From: Streptomyces sp. AC512_CC834
GTDB taxonomy: Bacteria; Actinomycetota; Actinomycetes; Streptomycetales; Streptomycetaceae
Length of the DNA: 59,752 bases
Assembly (NCBI RefSeq): GCF_019049325.1
Contig: NZ_JAGMUO010000021.1
Coordinates: 1-59,752 of the forward strand
Direction: 5' to 3'
Positions within the stretch are counted from its first letter, which is position 1. Each line of letters starts with the position of its first letter. The notes beneath the pieces are model-generated. The model had not been told where the DNA came from, did not search any database, and saw only the letters and a list, made by a program, of their open reading frames with translations. Shown in pieces: positions 26,758-34,266 of the stretch. Position numbers and translations under genes: made by a program.

Positions 26758-27714
26758 TCAGCGTGGCGCCACTTCGTTCTCGAGCTTCTCGATCTCCTTC
26801 AGCACGAGGGCGGGCCGGTCCTTCAGAACGTCGTGCGAACTTCCCTTCGCGGTGACCAGGGTCCGGTCCGGCCCCTGCCGCACGAACGACGCAGCGGCAT
26901 CCCGCCAGCGCTGTGCGTCCTGGGGTGATCCCTCGAACGGGGTCTTCTCCGACACGATGACGGTCGCGGGAACGGCGTCGGGCCAGGAGGCCCGGTGGTA
27001 CGCCTTGTGCATCGGGGCGTAGCTCTCCGCCGTCGCGATCAGTTGCCGGTTCTGTGGCTTGGACGGATCCTTCTTCGCGGCGTCGACCGCGGGCTGGTTG
27101 GCGGCGACGATGCGGGCGATCTCCTCGTCCGTGTACAGCGGGGGCAGGCTCGCGTCGACCAGCACGGAGCCGGACACCAGCCCGGGGTTCTGCTGAGTGA
27201 GGTACGTGGCGATCCCACCGGCCTGCGAGTGGGACACCAGGATTACGTCCTTGGTCACCCCGAGCTTCCGCAGTCCCGTCCTGAGGTCGCTGACGGCGCT
27301 CTGCACCTGCCACGGCCCGGCGACCGCCTCGCTCCGGCCCAGGCCGGCCCGGTCGTAGGTGATGATCGTGGCGCCGGTGGCCGTGTGGAGCTCGGGGACG
27401 ATGTCCTTCCAGTAGGAGGAGTCCTCGCCCCCGCCGGCGTCCAGGACGATGACGGCGCCGCTCCCGTCGGTGACGTGGAAAGCGAGACGGTGACCCTCGT
27501 TCTCGATCATGTGCAGCTTCGTCTTCGCCGCACCGCGCGCCCCGGGGACCGCGGAAGCGGAAGCGGATGCCGATGCCGATGCCGATGCCGATGACGTCGA
27601 GGTGGACGGAGTGGATTCCTCGTCGCTGCAGGCCGTGACGAGACCCGTGGTGACCGCCAGTAGCGCGATGCCGGACATCGCGCGGTGCATACGACGGCTG
27701 TGGAGACGTGCCAT
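26758..27714 (-). CDS. Alpha/beta-hydrolase lipoprotein
   Basis: 318 residues. ATG 27714 opens MARLHSRRMHRAMSGIALLA, followed by the lipobox VTAC, so it is a surface lipoprotein. A Ser-Ala repeat linker (SASASASA) is encoded by a run of GATGCC hexamers near 27565-27595 and is a likely slippage site. The fold has the oxyanion segment DAGGGEDSSYW, nucleophile elbow SHSQAGG and a C-terminal His in KGSSHD. Substrate unknown. A longer start at 27756 would bury the signal peptide and is less likely. Confidence 0.85.
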   Translation of the reverse strand: MARLHSRRMHRAMSGIALLAVTTGLVTACSDEESTPSTSTSSASASASASASASAVPGARGAAKTKLHMIENEGHRLAFHVTDGSGAVIVLDAGGGEDSSYWKDIVPELHTATGATIITYDRAGLGRSEAVAGPWQVQSAVSDLRTGLRKLGVTKDVILVSHSQAGGIATYLTQQNPGLVSGSVLVDASLPPLYTDEEIARIVAANQPAVDAAKKDPSKPQNRQLIATAESYAPMHKAYHRASWPDAVPATVIVSEKTPFEGSPQDAQRWRDAAASFVRQGPDRTLVTAKGSSHDVLKDRPALVLKEIEKLENEVAPR

Positions 27715-27899
27715 GAGTGATCCCCGGGAGCTGGTGCTGCGGTCGTGTTCGGACACACGGAATTCTTCGTCCGCAGGAGGCCCGACGGCATCCGGTTGGC
27801 ACCCCGATCAGTGGTTCCCGCGATGCCACCGGGGAGGGTGGGGTCAGCCCCAGGCAGTCCCGCCGCCCCGGCTCCGCCGCCGTGATCTACAGCGACGCC

Positions 27900-28589
27900 T
27901 CACGCCCGCAGGTGCGGAGGGTCGGGCAGGGTCACGACGCCGCAGGTGAACTCCGCCGTCTGAAGAAGACGCCGGGTCAGCCGGACCCCGGTGACATGGT
28001 GCGCCAGGGCGAAGTTGGCCAGGGCGTTGCTGGCAGGCACCTCGTCCTCGTCCGGGTCCTCCAACGGCCCGAAGCCCACCTCTCGCATGACGCCGAGCAG
28101 TTCGTCCGGACAGTCGCCTTCGCGGAGGTAGGCATCCTCGTAGTAGGACAGCCGGACGGACCCGTTCTCGTACCAGTAGAAGGGCTCTCCGGGGGCGACG
28201 TTGGCCATGTGGGAGACCGCCGTCCGACCCCGGGTCGCCGGCAGCATGACCTCCGGTTCGACACCGGCGAGGCCGTTGTACTCGACCATGAGCGTCCAGT
28301 CACCGACCGGGGTCACTCCCACCAACTGGGCCCTCTCCGACGTGAAGCCCAGGTTGTTCGACTCGGTCGTCAGCTCGCGCAGCGCGTTCACCCCGGTTGC
28401 CGCCGTCCCGGCCGTCGGCCGCGGAGCGCGTAGCTCGCGCAGCAGATCCTCCGGGCCGATCGCTCGCACGTACGTGAAGCAGTGCGACTCGAGGAAATCG
28501 TCGTCGGCACCGAATATGTCGGCGTAGGCCGCTGCTGTGATGGGTTCTGGCACAGGCGAATTCTCGTAGGCCGTCACCGCGAGGTGCAA
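27900..28589 (-). CDS. DUF6461-like hypothetical protein
   Basis: 229 residues. The order of motifs (SHCFTYVRAIGPEDLLREL, GDWTLMVEYNG, VSHMANVAPGEPFYWYENG, CPDELLGVMREVGFGPLED) matches the actinobacterial DUF6461 family as I recall it. No catalytic residues are evident and no signal peptide. It stands alone, with about 140 featureless bases between it and the GntR gene upstream. Confidence 0.7.
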   Translation of the reverse strand: MHLAVTAYENSPVPEPITAAAYADIFGADDDFLESHCFTYVRAIGPEDLLRELRAPRPTAGTAATGVNALRELTTESNNLGFTSERAQLVGVTPVGDWTLMVEYNGLAGVEPEVMLPATRGRTAVSHMANVAPGEPFYWYENGSVRLSYYEDAYLREGDCPDELLGVMREVGFGPLEDPDEDEVPASNALANFALAHHVTGVRLTRRLLQTAEFTCGVVTLPDPPHLRA

Positions 28590-28730
28590 GCAAACGGGGC
28601 GAGCCGCTTCGCGGTTCCTACGCGGCTCGGTCGCCGAGCCAGGCCGGGGGCGGCCACCGCCAGTGTGCCGACGCGGGTTGGCCTGGGTCGATGCCGCCGA
28701 CCGCCCGTACGTGAAGGGCGCCCCGAGTTG

Positions 28731-29027
28731 TCAGCCGGAGGGTTTGTCCTCGTGCGCGGGGCCATTTGAGGAGGGTTCCTGCGCGCACACAAAGGTCCCC
28801 TTTACCGGGACGGTGATGAGCAATCCCTGATCGCGCAGTTCTCGGATAGCACGGCGGATGGTGTTGACGGCAACGCCGTACTCCTCCGCGAGGTCGCGCT
28901 CGCCGGGGAGGCGTGCGCCGACGGGAAGCCGTCCCGCCCGAATCTGCTCGGTGATGCGGTGCACGACCTGTAGGTACACGTACACGTGACTCGTTGGGTC
29001 GGGCCGCCACTGACGCTCATCAGCCAT
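28731..29027 (-). CDS. Small GntR-type winged-helix regulator
   Basis: 98 residues, essentially only the DNA-binding domain: HVYVYLQVVHRITEQIRAG, LPGERDLAEEYGVAVNTIRR AIRELRDQGLL. There is no effector domain. It is divergent from two small ORFs. Palindromes at 29045-29063 and 29066-29079 lie within 55 bases of its start and are good operator candidates. Confidence 0.85.
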   Translation of the reverse strand: MADERQWRPDPTSHVYVYLQVVHRITEQIRAGRLPVGARLPGERDLAEEYGVAVNTIRRAIRELRDQGLLITVPVKGTFVCAQEPSSNGPAHEDKPSG

Positions 29028-29044
29028 ACCTGAACGCTAAAGCG

Positions 29045-29079
29045 GTGGCAAACATGCTGCCACGTACGGGTGCACCCGT
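29045..29079. promoter_or_regulatory. Two adjacent palindromes upstream of the GntR gene
   Basis: GTGGCA-7-TGCCAC at 29045-29063, then the perfect 14-bp palindrome ACGGGTGCACCCGT at 29066-29079. They stand between divergent genes; probable GntR operators. Confidence 0.55.
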
Positions 29080-29139
29080 CTGCTACCCATTGCTTCTAGG
29101 AGCAACCTAGTGCACGCTCCTTTGATAGCAACGCAAAGA

Positions 29140-29166
29140 CCCCGGCGGCCTGGCAGGGCCCCGGGG
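29140..29166. terminator. GC hairpin upstream of the small ORF pair
   Basis: CCCCGG (29140-29145) pairs with CCGGGG (29161-29166). It is preceded by a CGCAAAGA stretch and lies 30 bases before the ATG at 29196. It could be an attenuator or a terminator for leftward reads; weak evidence. Confidence 0.35.
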
Positions 29167-29195
29167 CGTGGTCAACGCTGAGTAGGAGCGTCAAC

Positions 29196-29519
29196 ATGTA
29201 CGACCTTATCCACCGCATCGCCCAATGGGTGGCCCTTCTCCTCGGTCCCGGCACCGGAATTCATCGAGCAGGCGCCCGCCGACCCCACCGTCCCGACCCT
29301 CGTGCGCCCCGCCCCGCAGGCATCCCCCTCCCGCGCTCCCCGTACTGCGTCCACCAGCCCCTCGACGGCGCCGCTTCCCGTCTCGTACGCCCGTACCTCG
29401 CCGCCCACGAACAGGAGCTGGACCGACAGCGGCACCGCCGCCTCGCCCTCGTGCTCGCCGCCGACTTCGGCATCGACCTGGATCAGCACATCGTCGGCGC
29501 GCGGAAGGCGGCCGCGTGA
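29196..29519 (+). CDS. Small conserved hypothetical protein (107 aa)
   Basis: ATG with AGGAG seven bases ahead. It opens MYDLIHRIAQWVALLLGPGT, continues with a Pro/Arg/His-rich linker and ends in a helix HRRLALVLAADFGIDLDQHI. I recall similar proteins in many Streptomyces next to small GntR genes, but no function is known. Its TGA overlaps the ATG of the next gene by one base, so they are coupled. Confidence 0.65.
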   Translation: MYDLIHRIAQWVALLLGPGTGIHRAGARRPHRPDPRAPRPAGIPLPRSPYCVHQPLDGAASRLVRPYLAAHEQELDRQRHRRLALVLAADFGIDLDQHIVGARKAAA

Positions 29520-29845
29520 TGGAGGCGTCCACCGCGCTACGGCTGCTGCCCTGGCTGTCGGCGGAGGGCAAGCCCTGCTTCCTCGCCCCCGGCGACGGCA
29601 CCGGGTTCGTGTCCCGGCTCGCCGACGAGACGGAGGCCCGGCAGCTCGCCGAGGGCCTGGACATCCTCCGCTCGGCGCGCAGGGTCCTGGACGACGCCGT
29701 GTCCCCGAACGCCGAAGTCCGCTACACCGCGATCCGCCTGACCGAGTGCCTGGCGGACGTACTTCGGGTCGCGGAGTCGCGAGGGCGGCGCCTGCCCGGG
29801 GCGGACGACGGCCGGGCCCCGGCAGTGGACGATGTCAGCCGGTGA
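29519..29845 (+). CDS. Small conserved hypothetical protein (108 aa)
   Basis: ATG overlaps the previous stop (TGATG). Mostly helical: MEASTALRLLPWLSAEGKPC, a Glu/Ala/Leu-rich middle, and an Arg/Asp-rich end. No domain recognised. Its stop lies at the edge of the large inverted repeat 29844-29910. Confidence 0.6.
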   Translation: MEASTALRLLPWLSAEGKPCFLAPGDGTGFVSRLADETEARQLAEGLDILRSARRVLDDAVSPNAEVRYTAIRLTECLADVLRVAESRGRRLPGADDGRAPAVDDVSR

Positions 29846-29910
29846 TTGGACAGTTTGTCCCGGCGAAACGCCGTGTCGGCGGCTCCATTCCCGGGACAGA
29901 CTGTCCAATC
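29844..29910. repeat. 20-bp inverted repeat made of two GGACAnnnTGTCC palindromes
   Basis: Arms 29844-29863 and 29891-29910 are inverted copies with one mismatch, separated by 27 bases. Each arm is itself near-palindromic, with cores GGACA-GTT-TGTCC and GGACA-GAC-TGTCC. The left arm starts within the stop of 29519-29845; the right arm ends about 90 bases before the RibD-like gene. There is no T run after it. A double operator is more likely than a terminator. Confidence 0.8.
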
Positions 29911-30001
29911 GTGATGCCGGAAAAGGGCCGACCCCGACCATGACCGACAATGGCGGCACTCCACGCCCCAGCCCGTCCGCTCGCCCACCGGAGTGCCACC
30001 C

Positions 30002-31132
30002 ATGCCCCTCCCCTACGTCCTCCTCTCCGCCGCCGTCTCCCTCGACGGCTGCCTGGACGACACCGGACCCGACCGGCTCCTGCTGTCCAGCCCCGCCGAC
30101 TTCGACCGGGTCGACGAGGTGCGGGCCTCCGTGGACGCGATCCTGGTCGGCGCCGGCACGATCCGGGCCGACAACCCGCGGCTGCTGGTGAACTCGGCCG
30201 AGCGGCGGGCGGCGCGGGTCGCGGACGGGAAGGCGGAGTACCCGCTCAAGGTCGCCGTCAGTGGCAGTGGCGAGCTGGACCCGGCGGCGCGGTTCTGGCA
30301 CACCGGTGGGGACAAGGTGCTGCTGACCACGGACGACGGTGCCCGGCGGGCCCGCGCGCCGGGGATCGGCGCCGACGTCGTGGCCCTCGGGCCGGTCCTC
30401 GACTGGCGGGCGGCGCTGGAGTACCTGTACGACCGGCGCGGGGTGCGGCGGCTCATGGTCGAGGGGGGCGGGACCGTCCACACCCAGTTGCTCCAGCAGG
30501 AGCTGGCCGACGAGCTGCACCTCGTCCTCGCGCCGCTCCTCGTCGGAGACCCGGCCGCGCCCCGGCTGTTCGGGCCCGGTGCCTATCAGGGCGGGCGGCT
30601 GCGGCTGGTGGAGTCGCGGCGGATCGAGGACGTGGTGCTGAACCGGTACCTGCCCACCGCGCCAGGCACCGGCGATCGCACGGCTGCCGCCGACCGGCAC
30701 TGGCTGGCGCTCGCGTGCGAGCTGGCCGAGCTGTGTCCGCCGTCCGAGTCGGCGTTCAGCGTGGGGGCCGTCGTGGTCGCCGCCGACGGGACGGAGCTGG
30801 CGCGCGGGTATTCGCGGGAGGGCGACGACCCCGTCGTGCACGCCGAGGAGGCCGCGCTGGCCAAGGTCGACTCCGCCGACCCGCGGCTCGCGGCCGCCAC
30901 CGTCTACAGCAGCCTGGAGCCCTGCGCCCGCCGCGCCTCCCGGCCCGCGCCCTGCGCCCGGCTGATCCTCGACGCCGGGGTGCGCCGCGTGGTCACCGCC
31001 TGGCGCGAGCCGGACACCTTCGTGCCCGGGGCGGACGGGAGCGGGATGCTCGCCGTCGGGGGTGCCGTCGTCGTCGTACTGCCCGAATACGAGGGGCGGG
31101 CGAAGGCGCCGAACCGTCACCTGGAGGGGTAG
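30002..31132 (+). CDS. RibD-like fusion with reversed domain order (reductase then deaminase)
   Basis: 376 residues. Residues 1-220 are a RibD C-terminal/dihydrofolate-reductase-like domain (VLLSAAVSLDGCLDD, ILVGAGTIRADNPRLLV, LMVEGGGTVHTQLL). Residues 230-376 are a CMP/dCMP-deaminase-like domain with zinc ligands in VHAEEA and SLEPCARR...PAPC. Canonical RibD has the deaminase first. It may act on a pyrimidine of riboflavin or a related pathway, but no rib genes are nearby. ATG 30002 has GGAG nine bases ahead; GTG 29993 is the alternative. Confidence 0.85.
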   Translation: MPLPYVLLSAAVSLDGCLDDTGPDRLLLSSPADFDRVDEVRASVDAILVGAGTIRADNPRLLVNSAERRAARVADGKAEYPLKVAVSGSGELDPAARFWHTGGDKVLLTTDDGARRARAPGIGADVVALGPVLDWRAALEYLYDRRGVRRLMVEGGGTVHTQLLQQELADELHLVLAPLLVGDPAAPRLFGPGAYQGGRLRLVESRRIEDVVLNRYLPTAPGTGDRTAAADRHWLALACELAELCPPSESAFSVGAVVVAADGTELARGYSREGDDPVVHAEEAALAKVDSADPRLAAATVYSSLEPCARRASRPAPCARLILDAGVRRVVTAWREPDTFVPGADGSGMLAVGGAVVVVLPEYEGRAKAPNRHLEG

Positions 31133-31188
31133 GGAGATACCGATGTGCATTCCGCCCCCCGGATGACGTACAGTAGTGAACACAACGG

Positions 31189-31262
31189 CGCGGGGTGGAG
31201 CAGCTCGGTAGCTCGCTGGGCTCATAACCCAGAGGTCGCAGGTTCAAATCCTGTCCCCGCTA
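31189..31262 (+). tRNA. tRNA-fMet (initiator, anticodon CAT)
   Basis: Opens CGCGGGG with position 1 unpaired (C opposite T), has three G-C pairs next to the anticodon loop CTCATAA, T-loop TTCAAAT and discriminator A. These are initiator hallmarks. Confidence 0.95.
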
Positions 31263-31269
31263 CTAAAGG

Positions 31270-31306
31270 CCGAGGGCCGGAATCCGAAAAGGGTTCCGGC
31301 CCTCGG
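31270..31306 (+). terminator. Terminator after tRNA-fMet
   Basis: A 13-bp perfect stem (31270-31282 with 31294-31306) followed by TGCGTTT. After it, CGTCGCACCC-type units repeat three times at 31321-31350. Confidence 0.8.
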
Positions 31307-31477
31307 TGCGTTTGGCCTCTCCGTCGCACCCCGTCGCACCCCATCGCACCATCACCTCGTACGCGTCGTCATTCGGTCGGCCCCTCACAGCTCGCCCCCC
31401 GCCCCCGCTCCGGGAAACCTGGAGTACGGGACGGCAGAGCCAGCGGCGCGGACGTGCGGGGTGGCGGGAGACGAGTG

Positions 31478-32734
31478 GTGCGGCCAGGTAACGTGGACGA
31501 CGAGGGAGCGTACGCCAGAGCCGGCGGCCGACTCCCCGGCGATCCCGTGCCCGACCCCGGCCTGGGCCCCGGTGACGAGGCGCGATCCGTGGTGTCGGGC
31601 GCACTGCCGCCCGCCGGGCCACCGCCGCGCAGGCGGACCACGTACACGCGGGCCCTCGTACGCCTGCTCCCCGTGCTGCTGGTCGTCGTCGCCATCCTGT
31701 ACGACATCTTCACCCCGAGGTACTTCACCGCCGGGCCCCTCTACACGGCCGCGCCCCTGGTCGCCGCCCCGATCTACTCACGGCGCGGCACGGCGCTCAC
31801 CGGCGTCGCGGTGGTCGCCGCGGTCATCGGGCTGCAGATCGGCAAGGACGTCATCCACTACGTGGACTCCCTCACCGAGCTGATCACCATCGCGACGGTC
31901 GCCGTCCTCGCCGTCCTCGTGAACGGCCTCGTCCGCCGCACCGACGAGCGCCTCGTCTCCGTCCGCGAGATCGCCGAGGCCGCCCAGCGCGCCGTACTGC
32001 CCGAACCCGCCGAGCGGATCGCCGGCTTCGAGATCGCCGTCTGCTACGAGGCCGCGCAGGCCGACGCGTTCATCGGCGGCGACCTGTACGCGGTGCAGGA
32101 CAGCGCCCGCGGTGTCCGGGTCATCGTCGGGGACGTGCGCGGCAAGGGAATGGGCGCGGTGGCCGCCGTAGCCGTCGTGATCGGCGCCTTCCGGGAGGCG
32201 GCCGAGCAGGAGGCGACGCTGGAGGCGGTGGCGCAGCGGCTGGAGCGGGCGCTGGCGCGCGAGGGCACCCGGCGGGACGGGCTGGACGCCTTCGAGGGCT
32301 TCACCACCGCCGTCCTCGCCGAACTCCCGCACGGCGACGGCATCGTGCGCATCGTCAACCGCGGCCATCCGCCGCCCCTGCTCCTCTACGCCGACGGCAC
32401 CCTCGGCCCGCTGCCCGCCCGCGAGTCGGCGCTGCCGCTCGGCATGGGCGACCTGGGTGTGTGGCCCGACCGGGCGGAGGAGGCCGCCTTCCCCGGTGGG
32501 GCCACACTCCTGCTCTACACCGACGGGCTGTCCGAAGCCCGGGACGCCAAGGGCGAGTTCTACGATCCGCAGACGCGGCTGGCCGGCCGCGTCTTCCGGC
32601 ATCCGGCGAAGCTCCTGGACACCCTCGCCGAGGACGTGCGCCACCACTCCGGGGGCGGCATGGCGGACGACATGGCGCTGCTCGCCGTACGACGCCCCCG
32701 ACGCGGCGATCATGATCATTGTCACGAGCCGTGA
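31478..32734 (+). CDS. Membrane PP2C-type (SpoIIE) phosphatase
   Basis: 418 residues from GTG 31478, with GGGAG ahead. Four hydrophobic helices (about 55-150) precede a SpoIIE/PP2C domain with metal-binding motifs GGDLY, GDVRGKGMG, YTDGLSEARD and ADDM. It would dephosphorylate Ser/Thr in a partner such as an anti-sigma antagonist. No partner gene is adjacent. Longer frames reach back over the tRNA terminator and are rejected. Confidence 0.85.
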   Translation: MRPGNVDDEGAYARAGGRLPGDPVPDPGLGPGDEARSVVSGALPPAGPPPRRRTTYTRALVRLLPVLLVVVAILYDIFTPRYFTAGPLYTAAPLVAAPIYSRRGTALTGVAVVAAVIGLQIGKDVIHYVDSLTELITIATVAVLAVLVNGLVRRTDERLVSVREIAEAAQRAVLPEPAERIAGFEIAVCYEAAQADAFIGGDLYAVQDSARGVRVIVGDVRGKGMGAVAAVAVVIGAFREAAEQEATLEAVAQRLERALAREGTRRDGLDAFEGFTTAVLAELPHGDGIVRIVNRGHPPPLLLYADGTLGPLPARESALPLGMGDLGVWPDRAEEAAFPGGATLLLYTDGLSEARDAKGEFYDPQTRLAGRVFRHPAKLLDTLAEDVRHHSGGGMADDMALLAVRRPRRGDHDHCHEP

Positions 32735-32959
32735 CGGAACGACCTCCCTCCGCATAACAACTGATACACCGTCAGAAGAAGGACGCGTGAAGAGGAATAT
32801 CGAGGGCGGGTCAAGTCGCCCGCTTTTCACCAGTCATGAGGCGTACGTCCCGGCCGTATTCGTTAATGATCAAGAGGAACAGCTTGGAATCCGAGCCCCG
32901 CGTCTATTAACGTTCGATAACGCAGCGCGGTCGTCCCAGCCGTCACAGAAGTCGGCTCC

Positions 32960-33105
32960 GTGCGCACGCGCCGAATCCCGCAAGGGAACCGGGGAACCAC
33001 CACATTGGGGTGAATCGGGCGTTTGACGCCGTGGAGACACGGTCGGCACACGCGCGTAGGAGACCTTCCTGCTCCGAACCCGTCAGCTAACCCGGTAGGC
33101 GAAAG
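32960..33105 (+). promoter_or_regulatory. ydaO-type (c-di-AMP) riboswitch
   Basis: The conserved blocks are present in order: CCGAATCCCGCAAGGGAACC, GGGGAACCA, TTGGGGTGAATC, TAGGAGACCTTCCTGCTCCG, AACCCGTCAGCTAACCCGGT and the closing AGGCG. CGCC at 32969-32972 can pair with GGCG at 33098-33101 as the P1 stem. It sits directly upstream of an M23 cell-wall hydrolase, the usual setting in Streptomyces, where c-di-AMP binding lowers expression. Confidence 0.93.
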
Positions 33106-33126
33106 GAAGGAAAGGAGTACGCCCAC

Positions 33127-34176
33127 GTGGCGTCAAACCGGCCTGCCCCCGAGGCCCCGTTCGTGCCGCCCCGGCACGACACCGACACCTTCGGCTATGA
33201 CGGCCCCGAGGGCCACCGCACCGAAGAGGGCCCCTGGGAGGAGTGGAATCCCACCGCGGATTCCCTCCGTCCCGTACGCGGCCGGCACCGCGTCGCCAAG
33301 CAGCGCGGCGGGCTCGCCCGCAGCTCCACCGTCCTCGGCGTCGGTGTCATAGCCGCCGTCGGCGCGGGCGGCATGGCCAGCGCGCAGACCGGCAAGCCGC
33401 CGGTGTCGATCTCCATGCCGGACCTGCCGAACGTCGGCTCCCTCATCTCCGACGGCGGCGAGGAGTCGGAGCCCGAGGGTTCCGCCACCCCGCTCAGCGG
33501 CATCGCCGCGGCATCCGCCGACACCGGGCAGGAGAAGAGCACCTCCGACGCCGGTGAGTCGCTGCGGGCCCGCATCATGGCGCAGGCCGAGCAGCAGCAG
33601 GCCCAGGTCGAGACCAAGGCCGCCGCCGAAGCCGCCGCCGCGGCCGAGAAGAAGGCCGCGGAAGCCGCCGCCAAGGCGGAGAAGGAGGCCGAGGAGAAGG
33701 CCGCCGCCGCCAAGAAGAAGGCGGAGGAGGAGGCCGCGAAGAAGGCCGAGGCCGAGCGGCTCGCGAAGCTGGCCAAGCAGTACACGCTGCCGACCTCCTC
33801 GTACACGATCTCCTCCACCTTCAACCAGGCCGGCTCCCTCTGGGCCTCCGGCCACCACACCGGCCTCGACTTCGCCGCCCCCACGGGCACCCTGCTCAAG
33901 GCGGTGCACAGCGGCACGATCACGTCGGCCGGCTGGGACGGTTCGTACGGCTACAAGACGGTGCTCACCCTCGATGACGGCACCGAACTCTGGTACGCGC
34001 ACCAGTCCTCCATCAACGTCAGCGTCGGCCAGAAGGTCGCCACCGGTGACGTCATCGGCCGCGTCGGCGCCACCGGCAACGTCACGGGCGCCCACCTCCA
34101 CCTCGAGGTCCACACCGACGGCGGCACCGGCATCGACCCGATGACCTGGCTGCAGGGCAAGGGCCTCACCCCCTGA
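33127..34176 (+). CDS. M23 family cell-wall endopeptidase
   Basis: 349 residues, GTG start after AAGGAAGGAAAGGAG. A cytoplasmic-looking N-terminus is followed by a hydrophobic signal-like helix (about 64-87, ending ASAQ), an Ala/Lys/Glu coiled coil (about 150-215) and a LytM/M23 domain with zinc ligands in HHTGLDF and HLHLEV. It probably cuts peptidoglycan cross-links during growth or germination. Controlled by the riboswitch just upstream. The coiled coil may serve regulation by a partner, as in other M23 hydrolases. Confidence 0.93.
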   Translation: MASNRPAPEAPFVPPRHDTDTFGYDGPEGHRTEEGPWEEWNPTADSLRPVRGRHRVAKQRGGLARSSTVLGVGVIAAVGAGGMASAQTGKPPVSISMPDLPNVGSLISDGGEESEPEGSATPLSGIAAASADTGQEKSTSDAGESLRARIMAQAEQQQAQVETKAAAEAAAAAEKKAAEAAAKAEKEAEEKAAAAKKKAEEEAAKKAEAERLAKLAKQYTLPTSSYTISSTFNQAGSLWASGHHTGLDFAAPTGTLLKAVHSGTITSAGWDGSYGYKTVLTLDDGTELWYAHQSSINVSVGQKVATGDVIGRVGATGNVTGAHLHLEVHTDGGTGIDPMTWLQGKGLTP

Positions 34177-34240
34177 CCTGCACTCCCTGACTCGCGTCCA
34201 CTGATCCACACCGTTTCCACCCCCGCTGGTCCCCGGCGGT

Positions 34241-34266
34241 CCTGACGACGACCCCCCGACGTCAGG
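34241..34266. terminator. Shared terminator of convergent genes
   Basis: CCTGACG (34241-34247) pairs with CGTCAGG (34260-34266). It lies between the M23 gene and prsW-like gene and overlaps the latter's stop. Confidence 0.5.

Noticed and set aside
29844..29910. Inverted repeat as insertion-sequence ends
   Set aside because: Only 27 bases between arms, no transposase and no target duplication.
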